Shown piece by piece: positions 1 through 15,760 of a stretch of 64,000 nucleotides of DNA. The notes beneath the pieces were generated by a model. It was not told where the DNA came from and made no database searches. It saw only the letters and a list, made by a program, of their open reading frames with translations. The number at the start of each line of letters is the position of its first letter. Position 1 is the stretch's first letter. This stretch comes from Pegea sp. RAD2-039 (Eukaryota > Chordata > Thaliacea > Salpida > Salpidae): the NCBI GenBank assembly GCA_034620365.1, contig JAQGEQ010000071.1, positions 5,146,001 through 5,210,000 on the forward strand, written 5' to 3'. A program made the translations under genes and the position numbers.

Positions 1-3000
1 TTTCAACAAAATCTAAGATGCCAAATTTCTATCTTAACCCTAATGGCTTGTCATTGCGTAATTGAACTTGGTTTTGAGTTGAGAATGAAGAAAAGATTTT
101 CTTTTGATTTCTTTCCAGTAGTATTTTACCATCATAATTGTCTGAGCTTTTTAGGCATTTTTGAAATATCAAACTATACAGTAATTTATTTTTTTCTTAT
201 TTTTAGTTGAAAAGTTTTTCTTTCATCAATACGTTGATTGAATTATAGCAGCTTACAGATACTATTACATAATATGGTTATATTACAATAAAAATCACAT
301 TTCTACTTAGATAACATAATCATTCTAATACAGTTCATTAAAAGCAGTGAATACTTAAGATGAAAAAATTTTGTAAACGATAAATCTATTTTAGTACTGA
401 TTTAAAGTAGTATTTGAGTTTAAACAACTTTCTTTATTCTATTTTTATTTTAATAATGACAGAGCTTTTTGAAAAATACAAATGTTTTTGAACGCTCATT
501 ACTTCTGTTTTACATTTTTGAAAAATAAGCATGGTTTCCTAGCTACTTATCGTAAAACAGTTTTACAAGAAAACGCCAAACACGACTCGACCAAATTGGT
601 TTTGTTGAAAAAATACAACATAGTACTAGAAACTTTTTTAGATTTTATCTCTAAATTGTGAACTCAATTTATCACATTTTGCTAAATATATACCGATTAA
701 CTACACCTGATCAAATTGATTTTCAAGTAGTCTGAGCGATTTTTAGATATCTAGTAAGCTTAAAATTACTTTTATTCTTACTTAAAATCAAGTACAAGAC
801 TAGATTGAAAACAGATATGTTGGCATCTGGCCGCTATAACCAACCAGCGATCATCAACAGAAAATTAAGATGAAGGATCAATTTAAAGAATTAAAGCTTG
901 GGTTGTTTTCTCCTCGAGTAAACAAAACATAAAGTTTTAAGCAAAACATTTTATGCCTTCAAGGAACGTTTTAGCAGAAATAAATTGAACTGATTAGCGT
1001 GTTGTTAAGAGTAGCTAAATAGCTATTTGTTGAAATTTAAGAATAGCTAAATGACTAAGTTTTTAAATACTAAATATTTAAGTAAATGAATAAAGATTAA
1101 AATCTGAAGACAAATTTTAGACACAATTAATTAAAGATAGAAACATAATAAATTCATTCGTGATGATAAAAGGTTTGTTTTTGAAAATGCTCCACAACTA
1201 GTAGGCAATAAAATAATAATTAACTAAACAATGTCTACAAGCAAGATAAATTATAACATTTTAATAATAATTATGTCAAAAAAGTTGTTTTATAAATTAA
1301 ATGATTAAAACGTTATTTGTTACTGTTGCACGTGCAGTTTATAAAATCAATCACTTTAATATTTTTGATAATTTATCTACTATATGTAGTCAATATGCCA
1401 CAAATATTTTTTTGTGCTTTCTATTATATTTAACTAAATATTATGACTATCAATAATCTATCTAGAAAGATTTTTTTTTAGTTTTTTAAGAAATAAACTT
1501 TGGCAAACAACGGAAATATTTTAACTGTCAGTGAATCTGATACATTAATAATGATCTTTAATATTAAGTTTTGATTTTTAATTCAACCAAAATTAAACAT
1601 TTATTTCATAATTAAAATTCACTAATTTTAATGTAAGAAAAAAAAATTGTTTTTTAAAAACTTAATCCATTATCGTCAATTTTAACATAAAAAATTTTAG
1701 ATAATCTTTTTAAGGTTTGATTAATTGGCATTTAAATTGAATGTATCGTTTTAAGTACATTACATAATTATCAAACAAGTTAAACAAAAATAGTCTGAAT
1801 TTTTACCATTAATGCATTAATCACCCCAATTTTAGTTATTTACTCAGCTGGAGAAGCTAGCTCTCTAGGTAAGCTAACATAACTCTCGTTCTGCCCTAAC
1901 TAACTGCCTTGTTGACCCAATGTTGACCCTAGTAAGAAATTAATAATAAAATGGTCAACAAGACCTCGTAAATTAGTTGTGGCGGTTTTGGCGGGAACTT
2001 CAAGATTTCAAAAATGGTTTTAAGGAAGATGAAATGAAAGGAAACATTTAGTTTTAGATAATAATAAACAATAGATTGTGAAAAGTTGAGCAAGCATTTT
2101 ATATAAGCCATGGGGGACTACTTAAAGAGTGAAGAATAAACTATAATAGTTCGAGGTGTCTTCTGAAGCAAAAGGGACAACCATTTATAAGCAATGGCGC
2201 CAGATCACTGAAGATAAACATTAGCAAAAAGATTTGGGACTGAAAGATTTCTTGTATGCTGAAACTGTTGTGTATGAGCTATAGAGGTATGATTGAGTCC
2301 GTCTTTTTCCATGTTTCCTCTTTATTCTAGTTAACTATCAAAATGTACGTTAGTATCTTGTCGATCTTGTAAATTTATATATAAAGTTTTGTACAGGATG
2401 AACTGTCATTAGTTCAGATAAAAATTTCTTTCAAAAACATGCTTTCGGAAAATTATGCAAAGTTTAATAAGGAAACATTGTTTTTACCTATGCGTTTATA
2501 TTGAATACAACTAAAACGTTTGTTATGTTCTGTTTGCTTAGCAAGTTACAACGAAAAGTACATTTAACGTAAATTAGATAAATGAAGATGCATAAACTCC
2601 CCGAAGTAAAAACGAAATCTTTATTGATAAGGAATAAGCTGATATTGAAAAAGTTTTACCAAATTATTAGTAAGCACTCAAAAATGTTTAATAACTTATT
2701 TAATGATGACAAATGCAAATACACTTCACTCTGAAAGCATTTTATTAAATAATTAAATCCAAGCACACAAACACCACACTTTTTGGCGCCCGTCATTTCT
2801 TCTTCAATCGCTTCGACTATCCATGATTTTCACCAGTTTTTTATTCCATCTAAACAGTATGATCGGTACAAAACTCCTGATAATTTAAGCTGCAAACGTT
2901 TAAATCAATTGAACATGAGACTGCATATAGTTTTCCAGCTAATTTAAAAACTTAGAAGTCAAGCTGTTTTTGTTAATTTGATTTGTGAACAACTCTAACT

Positions 3001-6000
3001 AATTCCACTTTGAATCACTTTGATAGAGGCTTGTAAAAATTTTATAATTTGCTGAATATTTATATTTTATTATACACTGAATATTATCATTTTAAAATAA
3101 TTAAAAATATTAAAAATTAAACAATAATTTACAATTTAATTGTCTCTAATACTTTTTAATCAAATAATGCACAGTTAATAAAACGTAAACTTTTTCGATT
3201 TATCATTTGATCGTGTAAAATCTTCTCAAAAATTGAATTAAGATTTCAGCTCTTATTGTTGATGACAAGTCTGTGCAAGACATCTCGACAAATCTATCAT
3301 GAGCGACTGACTTTTTTGCTGCTTAACCAAGCGTCAAGATTGCTGCAACAAATTGCAGCAACTTATATGCAATGAGAGTTTGAATGTACTCCACAATAAA
3401 TTTTCCAACACTTTTTAACATAATGCTCCTGTATAACATGCGAAATGATTTCTTTCAATAAGTCAACGCCTTAGTAGACTTGCTGCCGCCAGCTGTCACT
3501 TACAATCTGTCTGTTGATGACGCACATTTAGAAGTAGTATCAATTTGAGTGGTGAAGAAGAAGCAGAGAATTTGCTGATGTCTTGACTTATCGTTTAGTC
3601 TAAACACACTGTCTCTGCAAACTAAGTCGAAATTTAATTAGGTTTAATGAGGACACAAAGTGATTATTAGAATGTATTGCAGATATATGGAGCTACTAAA
3701 ACATTAAAAAGTAGTTTGAATACGAAATATATACTAACTCAATAAAATTAATCCATTTCAAATTGAAATCTTAAACTAAAGGTGACTAAGAGAAAATTGT
3801 TATCTAGTTTAAGATTAACTTTACAGCTAAGGCAGTCAACAATTATACTTTCAATTTGTGATTTGTTTCGACTAAAAGTTTAATAAACTTTTTTAGCGCT
3901 TAGGTGAAATTATTGTTCAAGGAAAAACAAACCAAAATATTGTTTTGGTGATCTTATGATGAAGGTAACTTAATGTCACCACTGTTTATGTCAGTATATC
4001 AATATCAAACTTTTAAAGTTTAAAACACAAACCTAAATTTTATAAGAAGAGAAAAACAGTTCATAAACTTAATTTATGAAATAGTTTGTTTATGATTTCG
4101 TGTTCTAGTCATCTGATAACAACGCTGAACGTCAACTTTTTTTATATTTTCAAGAATTATGAGTCAACAATTTCATTTTTTTCTCCACAAACAAATTAGG
4201 CATGAATAACAACTGTCAAAATAGAAGTTTCTACAAAAACATATTTGATATAAACGTGTTTGTGATTATGTTGCAGATTCGATTTTTTGATCAATATCAT
4301 TTAATGTCTTGGTTCGTGAATACATCCTTGTAGTGTTTATAATGATTTTTGTAAAATATAAGATTAAGTTTAGTAAAATCTAATTAATTCCCAATTTTAT
4401 TATCCTGTGAAACTTTGTTTTTGTCATGATTTCTTTTATTATCGAAAACAGGCATCAACAACCTATTGGTTCTTGTAGAAAGAAAAAAAATTAAAAATTA
4501 AATACTTTTAAAAACTACATATTCATGCAAATTAAGAATTAATTAAAAATTCAAATTAGAAGTTTTAATGAGTTAACAATGTAGTGGGTTGCAGGTGTGG
4601 ATAATTTGTACAGATGGCCACTAAAAAGAATTTGAATCAATCTATTGCCAATTAAGTTTGGAACATACACAAGTATCCTTTTGTGTTTAAATCTATTGCA
4701 GTAAGAAGAACAACTTTATGTATCAGGCTTTTCCTGTTTCATTGCAACTACTGTTGAAAAATAATCTATATAATTTATGTGGGAACAGGAAACAAAATAG
4801 AGGTGTTTGTTCAATTGAGATTATTTAGCAGCTTACAAATACCGTTTGATAGTCACAATAAAATTTAATTAAATAGAAAATAATTCTATTTATTCTCATA
4901 ATAAGGTAATATTTACATCACTCAACAGACTAACAAAAACTTATTTTATTAGAAATAGAGTTTTAATAATTTAGTGTAATAGTTCAGGTAAAAGACAAAA
5001 ATGAAAATATATGGTTTAAACTGTTGCAACTTTGTGATTATAAACTACTTGAACAGGCAAATGCAGAGAGGCTACGATTGATTAGAATTATCTTTCTTCA
5101 ATCTTCAGTATTCTTATCACACTATTAGCAGCAACATTAGATAACTACAAAGTTTTAGCAAGTTTTATTTCATTGCCTTAAACTGTTTTTCTTCAGCAAC
5201 AGACTTTTATACAATTTCTCGCTTGCTTATGAATTACATCTTATTAAGAAGTTTCATTTTTTAAAGATTATCGCAGACTTTTGTCCCTAAAGTTTTATTT
5301 CGAGGCATTTTCGATTCATAATGTCAACACAGCTGGTGATTAACTTCAAATTTTCAGCTTAATTTTGAAAATCTCTACAATCTCAAATACTGCTCACAAA
5401 CCTCAGAAACAACGTTTCACTGTAATCGTTTTTTCGTAAACATTTTATGGCGGGAATTATGGTGCATAGCACTTTGTGTTGTAGACCTACTTGCTAGTTA
5501 ATGACCCTTGTTTACAGATGACTGGCTTCAACCGCTTGCAAGAGATTTGTTTCATAAGCTATTGAAGAGGTTTCGATGACGTCACAAGATAGAATTCGAG
5601 AGAGCTAGTAAATATGAAAATGTTTGATGACATTGGTCCGTTGGTTGTTTTGATCATCATTTTTGTTTGTAGAAGTTTACTTGGACAGTCAATACATTGT
5701 GGAGACTAAAAAGCAAATCATTCTGCGATATAATGTTTGATTTGCAATTATGTTTCGTGTTATAGACACTTTTGCGTATATTTAAGAACTTCAAAAAACA
5801 TGAAAGCTTTTGAAAGAATTGTCTACAAAGTCATACAATAATGCCTAAAATCAAATACTATGAGATATATTTTTATCAGTAACTCACAATATTACCTTTC
5901 ATTACCCAACTAAATAAAAATTTGAAAATTATGTTGAAAGTCCTGATAAGACCTTATCATAATTTTAAGATAATGATTCTTGCAGAATTGTAAAATTGGG

Positions 6001-9000
6001 AATTCTTGTTGAATGAAGTAGTTTTTAAATTAAAAAAGTAAATTTTGATTTTTACTTATAGGATTTTATCAATTGATAACAACTTTAGCATTTTTAAACT
6101 GTTGTAAAATCATTTAAAATATACAGTGGAGTCAATAAAGAAGTTATTACATTCAAATCTGATCTTATTTTTAGCAGCAGCCTTATCTTAAGACGGTTAA
6201 TACTAATGAACACATTTACTATTTAGAATATTTGTTTCGTAAAAATAGTAGAACTTATATAAATAGTACAATTTTTCAATTAGTAAAAAAAGCTTTTTTT
6301 AGGTAATAAAACAATTCTCTTTATATTGTTGTTTATTGACCAGCAGCAAGTTTTGATTGCTTTAGAATGGAGTTTCAAAGGATGAAAAATCAACAAAATC
6401 TTCTTTAAAAAGACGTAGATTGTAAAATCCTTCATTTTTCTTAGTTTGCTACAAGAAGATTTAAATTATTTCACAGTCAACGTATATCTAAGCTTTTTCA
6501 ATTGCTTTAACGACAACTCAAAGTGGTTCTCAAGTTGTTTCATATTTCTATGAAAGATTATTGTAGTGTTTGAAAATAACAACTTAAAACTGAAAAACCC
6601 TAAGCAGTAATTAGTTTAAACAATTACTATTATATCAAATTTAGAAAATTTTTACACAAAATAAGAATAAGTTGATTTAAAAAGTCACTCCTTTTTATGA
6701 GTAAGTTTATATTTTAAAACTTCTGCAATATTTGTCCATGTGAAATAATACATTGACTTCTTTATTATTAAATAAAAAGTTTCTTGGAATGATTCTAAAA
6801 ATAATGGTACTTATTCAAAAGTATATTTCTAATTGCTTAAGATATAGATAAAGGGGTTGATTTCAATTGATGAGGAGGTGAAAATCACAATTGAGTCACA
6901 TCAAATTTATTTAATCTTATATTTCAACCAGGATTTTGTGAGATATCAAGCTGTTAGAGTCACAAAAGTTAATTGAATTAGATAGTAACAATAATATTTG
7001 AAAGACAGCAGTACTGAGAAATAAAACTCCTGTAACTTTATTTTTAGTGATTTTAATAAACGAAAGCTTTATTTGAAGTTTCATGTCAAGACTAGACACG
7101 ATGAAAGAAAACTTCAAAGACCGGAAGTTCATATTTTGGCAAAAAACCTCTGTCAAATTTGAAAAACTTTCAATACAACGGTTTCTCACATATGTAAATA
7201 AAGAAAGATATAAATCTAATTATGTATTACTGTCAGTGTGTAAAAGACTTGTACGACTTTTCATAACTTAAAATGAAATAAGATTCAAGTAAGAACTTTT
7301 ATGAAGAAGTTAGATGAAAATGAAATAGAAAAATTGTATTTTTCACCAATATAAACCCATTTTATCAAAGCAAAAGATTTAGGAACTCTAAAACTTTCTT
7401 AAAAAAAGCTTTTAAAAGTTTTAAATAAGTAATAATGAAATGAAGGTTCATAAAGAACCATCATGAGATTTAAAATGATGCATAGTGAAGCTAGCTAAAT
7501 GAAAAGCTGGTAGTTTGTGAAGTTTTTTTAGCAGACTGTATGTTTACCTGTAACATTTTTAATTAATTTTCTAAGTTCAAAGTAATAAATCCAAGTACCA
7601 AAAGTTTTGTTTGTTGTTGGTTTATCTGAAGGTTGACAATTTATGAAAACCACAAAAAATTTTAACTATATTTATCATAAATTTCACACATCACATTTTA
7701 TTATTTGCTATAGATTGATCATTGTTTTGCAAATTAATAATTTCACTTTGGCTTTGTCAGTTGAACAACTTCCTGCCTTTTATCGTAACATAGAAAGATT
7801 TGGTTTGCAAAAATGTAATATTTATCAAATTATAAGATTTTGTTATAATAAGTTTTACAAAATGTAAAGTATTTTGATTTCAGTTGTAAAACAAAGTTTG
7901 GAAATTAACTTCTTGAACAGCAATTAAGATTAGCAGCTTTAATTCAAGTAATAGTTTAAACCTTTGTATAATTTTAAACCGATTTTGAGTGTTTTTTTGT
8001 TCTGTGGTACCTTCTTTTATACAGCAACTTTTTAACAAGCTGTTTAGCATAAATATATTGAGTTAATTAGTGAATTATTATGGAATTAGTTATACAATAT
8101 TACATCAGTATACCTCAAAAGCACCAACAAATGGTTACTGAGTTAACTGCTGATATTAAAGAACTTTCATGAAGAAATATTTTTGAATCGGAAATATTAA
8201 AAGAAAAATATTGCTAAATGCATTTCGAATTTAGCTGATTTGTGGTTTATCAATGACTTTAAGTGTTAAAAAGCGTAGAAAAAGTATCATAAACAGAAAT
8301 TTGAATTTATTTAGTTTTAGTTTGAACAAAATTTTTGTTCAATAATTGATTCTTCTATTTAATAAAGAACTTAACTTTCAAATAAAGATTTTTTTAATTA
8401 ACTTCATCTTTTCTAGTTTCAAAAATCTTTTAATTTTGACTTTTATCAATTTGAAAATAGAAATTAACTTAAGTTCTCGCTTATACTTCAAATATTTGGT
8501 TCAGAATGAAATTACAAATTCTAATGAAGTTTTTTTGCAAACAAAACAACTTTTAAAAGGTTGCTACGAAAGCTTTACCAGCGAGAAAAAAGCTTTGATT
8601 ATACATTTTATGAGTTTAAAAAAACTATGTTAATGGGCTTTATATAATGAGTCAACTTCTTCTTAATTTTCTAATTATCTGTAAATTTAGTTAACTTTTT
8701 TAAATTCTATAAATAAATTCTAAAAATCGTAATCTAATTAATGAAATTAATGACTAAAGTTAAAAAATAAACAACTAAGTGTACTTTTATCAGACTGGAA
8801 AGTAAATCACTTTAGTCAGTCATCAATGTTAACCAGTAATTATTTCAAATTATTTTTTTCTATTTATGTTAAGCTTTCAACAAATTTGAAGGTTTTCTTT
8901 TGAATACGCTTAAATTATAAACAAATCCAATGACAAATTGTGGATCTTCTGCAAAATAGAAGACCTTTTAACATTTTAAATGTCAGATTTTGTAACTAAT

Positions 9001-12000
9001 ACATTTTATTGTTTATTTTTTGTGATTTTCAATAAATTTTCTTTTCTTTTAGCTTTTCGTTTAATCTTAATTATTTTTTTCTTAATCTAAAATTTAGCAA
9101 AATGTTCTATTTAACTGAAAACTACAATTTCATACAAAATTAAAGAAAGTTGTTTGCTGATAAATAAATTAAGAGCAATATTATAAAAATTAATTTCTTT
9201 TTGCAACTGATATTTAAACATAAATAATCAACTAATTATTTGAAAATAACATTAAAATTAATCTCAAATAGTTTAAAAAACCCTGGAATAAAAAATGGTT
9301 TTATCAAGTACTAATTATTTAATTAGAATTTTTAAGATGGTAGCTTATACTCATTTTCATCAAAAATACTATTATGTTATCACTAATTAAACTAAGGTCC
9401 TTAATATTCTTTAAGTTTGAATTGATTTTTATAAAAATGGCTGCAAAAATACTTTATGAAATAAAAATTTAAACGTCTTAATAGTAATTCAAGTTTTAGA
9501 AAACTATATTCACGAAGTCTTCAAAATTGAATTATTATCTTTTTCTTACATACTTTTTAATCAATTAGTTTTACAAAGATAAACCCATACATATGCTAAC
9601 ATGTATGTGAAAACTCTTATAAACTGAACATTTTTACAAGAGATTAAAATGTTATCCTCAAAATATTTGCAACTTTAGTATATGTTAACAAAAAGCTTTC
9701 GTGAGAAATATTTGCTTTGCTACATGGATTTTTCAACTACAAAACTTTTTCTGTATTTATATTAGAAACAAAAAAATGCAAGAGATGCAACCATCTGTCA
9801 AAAAGTGCTTCTTATTCTGATGGAATTTCAAAAATTTAAATTGAAATATTAGTATCTGTAACCACTTTTACAAAAATATTGGATTTTATGAACTCTGGTA
9901 ATGAAGTGATGATCATAGTCTTAAGAAATGTTAAGTATTTACAGAATTATGTTTCTAACCCCTATGCTTGTCACCAATTTCACGATGTCATGAATAACTT
10001 TCATTAGCTTGCTTTATTGTGGCAGCTTAGGTAAAGTTGTCAGATAATTATTTTGAAAAGAAATGTAAGCTGAATGCAGTTCAAAAAATTATTTATTTTC
10101 AATATAAATTTGATATTCATCATTCAACTGTTTGCTTAAATAATATTTACCGAAAGATTCTGCTACATTTTTATGCTATTTAAATTTATTACTTTTTTAG
10201 TGTGTTGTGAAGAAAAACAATAATTTCACAATAAATAAATTTACAAGTTTTTATTCTAAATTGTAAAAAGCTTTAAAATCTATTAAATAAAAAAATAAAA
10301 CTTTATATTGCAAATTTTTTGTTTGGAATTTTTTTCTTTCAAAATTGAAACACTTTGAAATGGTATCATAAGATGATGTTGCCAAAAAGAAAGAAATAAT
10401 TTCAGACTCAAGTATCATCAACTTAAACAGCTTGTCATTCTACTCTACTGAGTAATTTGATTAATTTATTAATTTCGTTAACAAACACCTGAGGCAAAGC
10501 ATAAAAAATCTAAACAATCAATCATTCACCCACTACTAAAAACACCAAGTACCAAAATGATGTAAAAATGTTTATATACAAAGATTATGAGTAAAAAATA
10601 ATAGCAATTTATTTGGAACATGTGTAACAACCAATGTAAACTAACAAGCGTAAGCACTGGTACCTGAATTTTTAGTTGTTTGTTTCAAGCATAATAGGAC
10701 AATTAATCACTTTTATTCGCAACATATAAACTCAGATAAAATGTCTTATAATAGATTAAAAATTAAATTGGTTGTAAGTCAAGAAATTACATTATGTACA
10801 CTGTCAAGTTAAGCTTATAAGTTGAATAGTAAAAGTGTGTAAGCCCTGTTATCAATAATTCAATTTTTCTTTAATTTTTACGACCACTGTGATGCTTAAG
10901 TAAGTTGTGAACTTATCGAAAAAGCTTAGGCAAAAATATGTTTAATGATGGTGACTACCGAACGATTTTATTTGTATACAGCAATTAATGAATATAATTT
11001 TAATGAATGTGATTCTATTACCACGCTTTTTATTAAAAGCATGTTCATTACGATTGATTTATAGATTAATTGATTATTAGTGCATGCTTTGGTAAGTACA
11101 CTGGTCCTTAGGGGAATTTTTCTAAGGTTTGTGACTGGGCTTAAAAGATAAATGAAGTACTCTACCGGAGTATATGATCACTCAAATCTTTAAAAGTCCT
11201 CTATATCTTTCAGTTCTACTCATGAGTAAGTTATTTGCAATTTTAAAACCAAACTTACCAACGAATAATGCTACATTGATTATTTTTGGGAAATATTCTT
11301 TCCATAGTAAGCTTAATTTTCCCAACGTTCTTTTACAAGTATTATTTATTATAAATCCTTTGCAATTTTCAAACAACTGTTCACACTGAGTAAGCTATTA
11401 AAAGATGAATCAACTACATTCATATGGTGTGACGTTAAAGATGACATCATATCAATTACACCAAGGTCTTTGATCAGCTCCGTAAACGGTTTTTAAGTGA
11501 CCAATTCTACATCTGTAGATTGTTGAGCTTTCATAATTATCATTAGCTAACGGCAACACTCAAGCAATTATCAAAGAATACACATTGTTAAAGCTGTCTT
11601 GTAGCAGTAATAGAAAACTCTCGAAATATTTGTTTTAAAAGAGATTTTGTCGTCATTATTTTTACTTCAATTTTTAAATCAATTTTGTTGATGATGATGA
11701 TACAGTATACCAACCATTCTAGAAAATATTTTAGATCACTCAATTATATTTTCTTTTAAACAATGGCTTGAATTAATGTAAGATCTTTTAGTGCGAGTTA
11801 ATATATTAATTTTAAGAATATACTTACGCTGATTGATTTTGTAAAATTGCTGTATCAACTTAATTTTTAGTTTTTAAATTAATTCTTATTTTCAACCAAT
11901 GATACCATCAACAAACCCAGCGATTTAATCTTAAGTTCTACATGTTTTTATTAGTTATAAGTTTGATCTTTCCAAGTAAAACAAATGTTGGTTCTCATTT

Positions 12001-15000
12001 TGAAAGATATTTTACATATGAGAGTTTATTGTTGAGTCGAAAGTACTTTACAGACAAATATAAGTTGTATTCGAACATTTATTTTTCAAACATTTGCCAC
12101 TATAAACAGATATTATCATAACCACAAGCATAATAGACAACTAACTCTCCGAAAATACTGTCGATTACCAAAAACTGATAATTCACTCAAGATACAACTT
12201 CAAAAACTTAAATCGTACCATCAAAGAGTGGTTTAGCCAGTCAAGTTGTTTGAACATTTTCTACGTAGTCATTATAAATTATTTAAGACAATATTGTTAC
12301 AAGTTTATGGTACATAATAAGCTTTCAAGAGTAAGTGCGCTTAAACTTGACTTGAGTATTTTATAAGTTATGAAAAAAAATCATCATAAAAATTGCAGAT
12401 AAGCTCATCAACAAATCTTTAAATATACTTGCCAAGAAAAATAGAAAATTATGCTGCAGAAAATCTTGTTTGTAAGCTCAATTTTATTGCAATTTATTAT
12501 ATAAAGTTTATAACAGATATCAATTTTTAATATTTCAAATTGAAATAAACACAAGTTTGAAGAAATATTAACATTTTTATAACATAGTTTTTTTGATGCT
12601 TTTAAATATGTTAAGGATTTAAACTGAATAATTATGTCTTAAAATAATATTTATTATAAAAATATAGCTTGTGATACAATGCAAGTTTAATATGAAACCA
12701 AACTTATGTTTTAATTTAAATTAATCGTTTTTACAAATTACTTTTAGAGACAGATTTTGCTTTAAATAAAAAGCTAAATAAAATATCTACTTTATTTTGA
12801 AAATGTTCATTTCAAATTCATTTTATCTTAAATAGTATAAATCAAACATGGAGGCTTACAGCTGGGAAATACAAAATAAAGATGTATCTCAAAATATTCA
12901 TCTTTAAGTTTTACATTTTTACAAAATGATGTAGTTAGTTGATAAATCACATTTTGCTAGCTTATCAGCTTATTGCTATAAAATCAAATTTTCCGCAGGT
13001 ATCAATAACAAGCTTTAACTTCAAAACAATTTTTATAATTTCAAAATACATTTATTATAATTTTTTTTAATAAAAAACTGACTATTATTACAAAATCTAA
13101 TATACAAACTTATACACACTAGGAGGTAGTTTTATTATCAAAAAGTTTACAGCAAATGCTAGATAATTATGTTTACAATAATTTCAATTTAACAAAAATA
13201 TTTTTAGTTTGATAAGTCAAAATATTTTTATTTCACATCCTACTAAAAGATATATTTTTAAAACATTTTTTTTCAACTCCAAATTATTAAAGAGTAAACA
13301 TCACTACTTTTACTAAATAGTTTCTTAAGTTTAAGTTGTTATATTTCATAAAAGGAATTTTGATATTGCATAAAATATACTTAAAAACTGAATGAATATG
13401 GCTACAGTGGCAAATAGTATTTTTTAATTAAAGAAATTTAACCATAGAAAAACAAAATATAAAAATATTTTGGATAAGTTTTAATTAATTATCGATTTTT
13501 TTAGTTTTTATATTTTAATTTACATAAATATAAAAAAAAAAATTTGAAGATTAATGATAATCCTCCAATAGATATTTGAACGATTTTATAGGTCAGTTGA
13601 TAAGCATTGTGTCTGTCTTATTAAAAACTATCACATTAAAAATAATTAATGTTTCATTGGTCCATAAAAATAAGTAAATTTTAAAAATTAAATGAGCTTA
13701 AAGCAAAATTTTGTTTATAATTGTTTTGAAACATAAATATGTTTATAATGTGTCCTAATTCATTTTATTAAGTTTTATATAAAGTGAAATAAACTATAGA
13801 AATGTTACCAGTTCGTATTTACTTATCTCCAATAATCTAACATTAAGTACTTGTGTAAGACCTTGAGTTATTACTGTAAACTAAAACTTATTAAATTAAA
13901 TTGAGTATGCCTCTAAGAAAATTCAAGTTTACGTTCTAGTAGAGATTTATTCGAACACAGCAAAGTCATTGATCATCTTTAGTAAAAATTCTTTTATTAG
14001 AAAAAGTCATAGGTTGCCTGCTTATCTTAAGATTGCTCTTTACGGCTAGACAACAAGCAAAAAATGAGTGAATGTTGTATGACATCTGGCCAGCGCTCTA
14101 CAGTTGACATTGTGGATGAATTATGCTTTACTTGTTGTTTGTTGCAAAGGAATAAGTATTGAAGAAAAGTTTAAATTATGAGACTAGTTAGTTGATTCAC
14201 ATGGCTACATACACATCAGATGATTACCAGGTTTTTATTTCGAAGAAAGAAACCTTAATCATATCTAAAATCACACTTTGACCTCTGCAGAAAAGCGGCA
14301 AAAACATTCAATTTTACATTATTATGTTGTGTTCTACTTTGTAAATTGGAAGCATAGGACAATTACCTTTTACGTTTTTATCAAGTGTGACTTACAATAA
14401 TAAAACATTAAGTCATTTGAGCTTTAATATTATGCAAAGGACACACACTTTAATATCTAAATATTAGCTATTTTAAGCTAAGTAAACAGTTAGGAATCTA
14501 CGAATTTTTTTGTATTTACAGAAAAGTTAATATTCTGCTTATTTGTTTTATAGGGAATGCTAAAAAATATGTTTATTCTTCACTTCTTATCATAAACTTT
14601 ATATTAACTTTAAATGAGAAAATTATTCATCATTTATTAACTAAAAATATTAAATTCGAAAGAGATAATATTGTAAGAAAAACTATTAGCTAAACATGTG
14701 TTTTATAAACTATAGTATTTTATTCTAAGTGCATTTTTAAGCTTTTACAACTTATTATTATTGGACTTAAGCATTTTTTATCATTAATTTGCGGGGAAAT
14801 ATTTGCAATAAATCTATAAAAAATATTCTTAATTTCTTAGATAATTGACATCTAACTTTAGATGCAAATAATTTGATTATTGACTTTTTTGAAACTAATG
14901 AAATATCTTCATTTATAATAAAAGTATATTTATAGCAAGTTTGAAATGGAATAGTTAAAATAAATTTTATTAAATTATAAACTAATTAAGAATCGTCTAA

Positions 15001-15480
15001 AAACCATTTTAAGTCCAAATAAACAACAAAATTAATCACTTTCTGCACAAAAATTTTGTTCGTTTCACGAACATGCAGAAGTCCCGATTGAATAAACAAA
15101 CTTTAAATTAAATAATTCATCATCTTCTAAATCTTTTATTTGTTTGTAATCATTATTTTCGTTGACGGAAGTTTTTTTATTTATGTTTGTTGGCTGCATC
15201 ATATAAATAAAAATTTTGTTGATAAGTTGAGTAATTAAAAAAATATAATTTAACAAAACTAAATTTAGTTTTAATTTTAACTAGCAAATTTAACATAAAA
15301 TTGTTTAGTTAACAACTGCAGACCGCAGAAGTTTTTTAAACCGATAGTTAATGTAAGTTGAAAGCTAATAAAATAAATCTAAAGTAGCCATCAGTCAACA
15401 AAGAACAAAAATGGTTTAAATATATCTGTCATCAGCCAGAACAATAAAACTGGTTGTAATAAGTGAATACTTCATCGAGA
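1..15480. other. Gene desert, A+T-rich
   Basis: I see no supportable gene. Open frames are short, low in complexity (rich in Phe, Leu, Ile, Lys, Asn) and lack flanking splice sites that agree in phase. Slightly G+C-richer patches occur near 2100-2330, 3240-3660 and 5300-5640. None translates into a family I know. A perfect TGACGTCA palindrome lies at 5577-5584. Confidence 0.6.
5577..5584. promoter_or_regulatory. CRE-like palindrome TGACGTCA (intergenic)
   Basis: This is a perfect match to the cAMP-response element octamer bound by CREB/ATF bZIP factors. It lies far from any recognised gene, so function is unproven. It is one of six such octamers in the window. Confidence 0.3.
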
Positions 15481-15760
15481 AATCAACTTTGTTTGTACTT
15501 CAACCAGTACAATAATGGTTGCGCTGTTAAAATATTTCTGGTAACATCTGGCCGGCGGTTGGTGCACTGTATACGGGTCATCTTGTTGGTGACGAGTTGC
15601 CAGATGGAAAAACGATGAACCGTGACGATCTCAGGCAAGAGGAGGTTCCATGACGTACAACATTTATTCGACGAACATACATACAAGCTCAGATCGATTT
15701 TTGAACATCTGTTGAACGTGGCCCGATTACTTCTACCCTTAGCTTGTACAGTTAGATAAG
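15481..15760. other. G+C-richer patch of unknown origin
   Basis: About 280 bases stand out from the A+T-rich surroundings. A minus-strand open frame (15483-15686) of 67 codons crosses it, but its product matches nothing I recognise and no splice sites clearly frame it. It could be a decayed transposon fragment, an isolated exon or an old pseudogene. Confidence 0.2.

Noticed and set aside
3460..3600. Short coding-like run in a G+C-richer patch
   Set aside because: About 25 open codons only, with no family match and no clear splice borders.
6917..7271. Overlapping open frames on both strands (90 and 62 codons)
   Set aside because: They overlap in opposite directions without family resemblance or regulatory context; both look like chance.
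8346..8633. Plus-strand open frame of 95 codons
   Set aside because: No ATG at its start, low-complexity Phe/Leu/Ile/Lys/Asn makeup expected of random A+T-rich DNA, no flanking signals and no recognisable motif.
11174..11389. Open frames on both strands (71 and 64 codons)
   Set aside because: Mirror frames over one stretch, no motif, no splice context.
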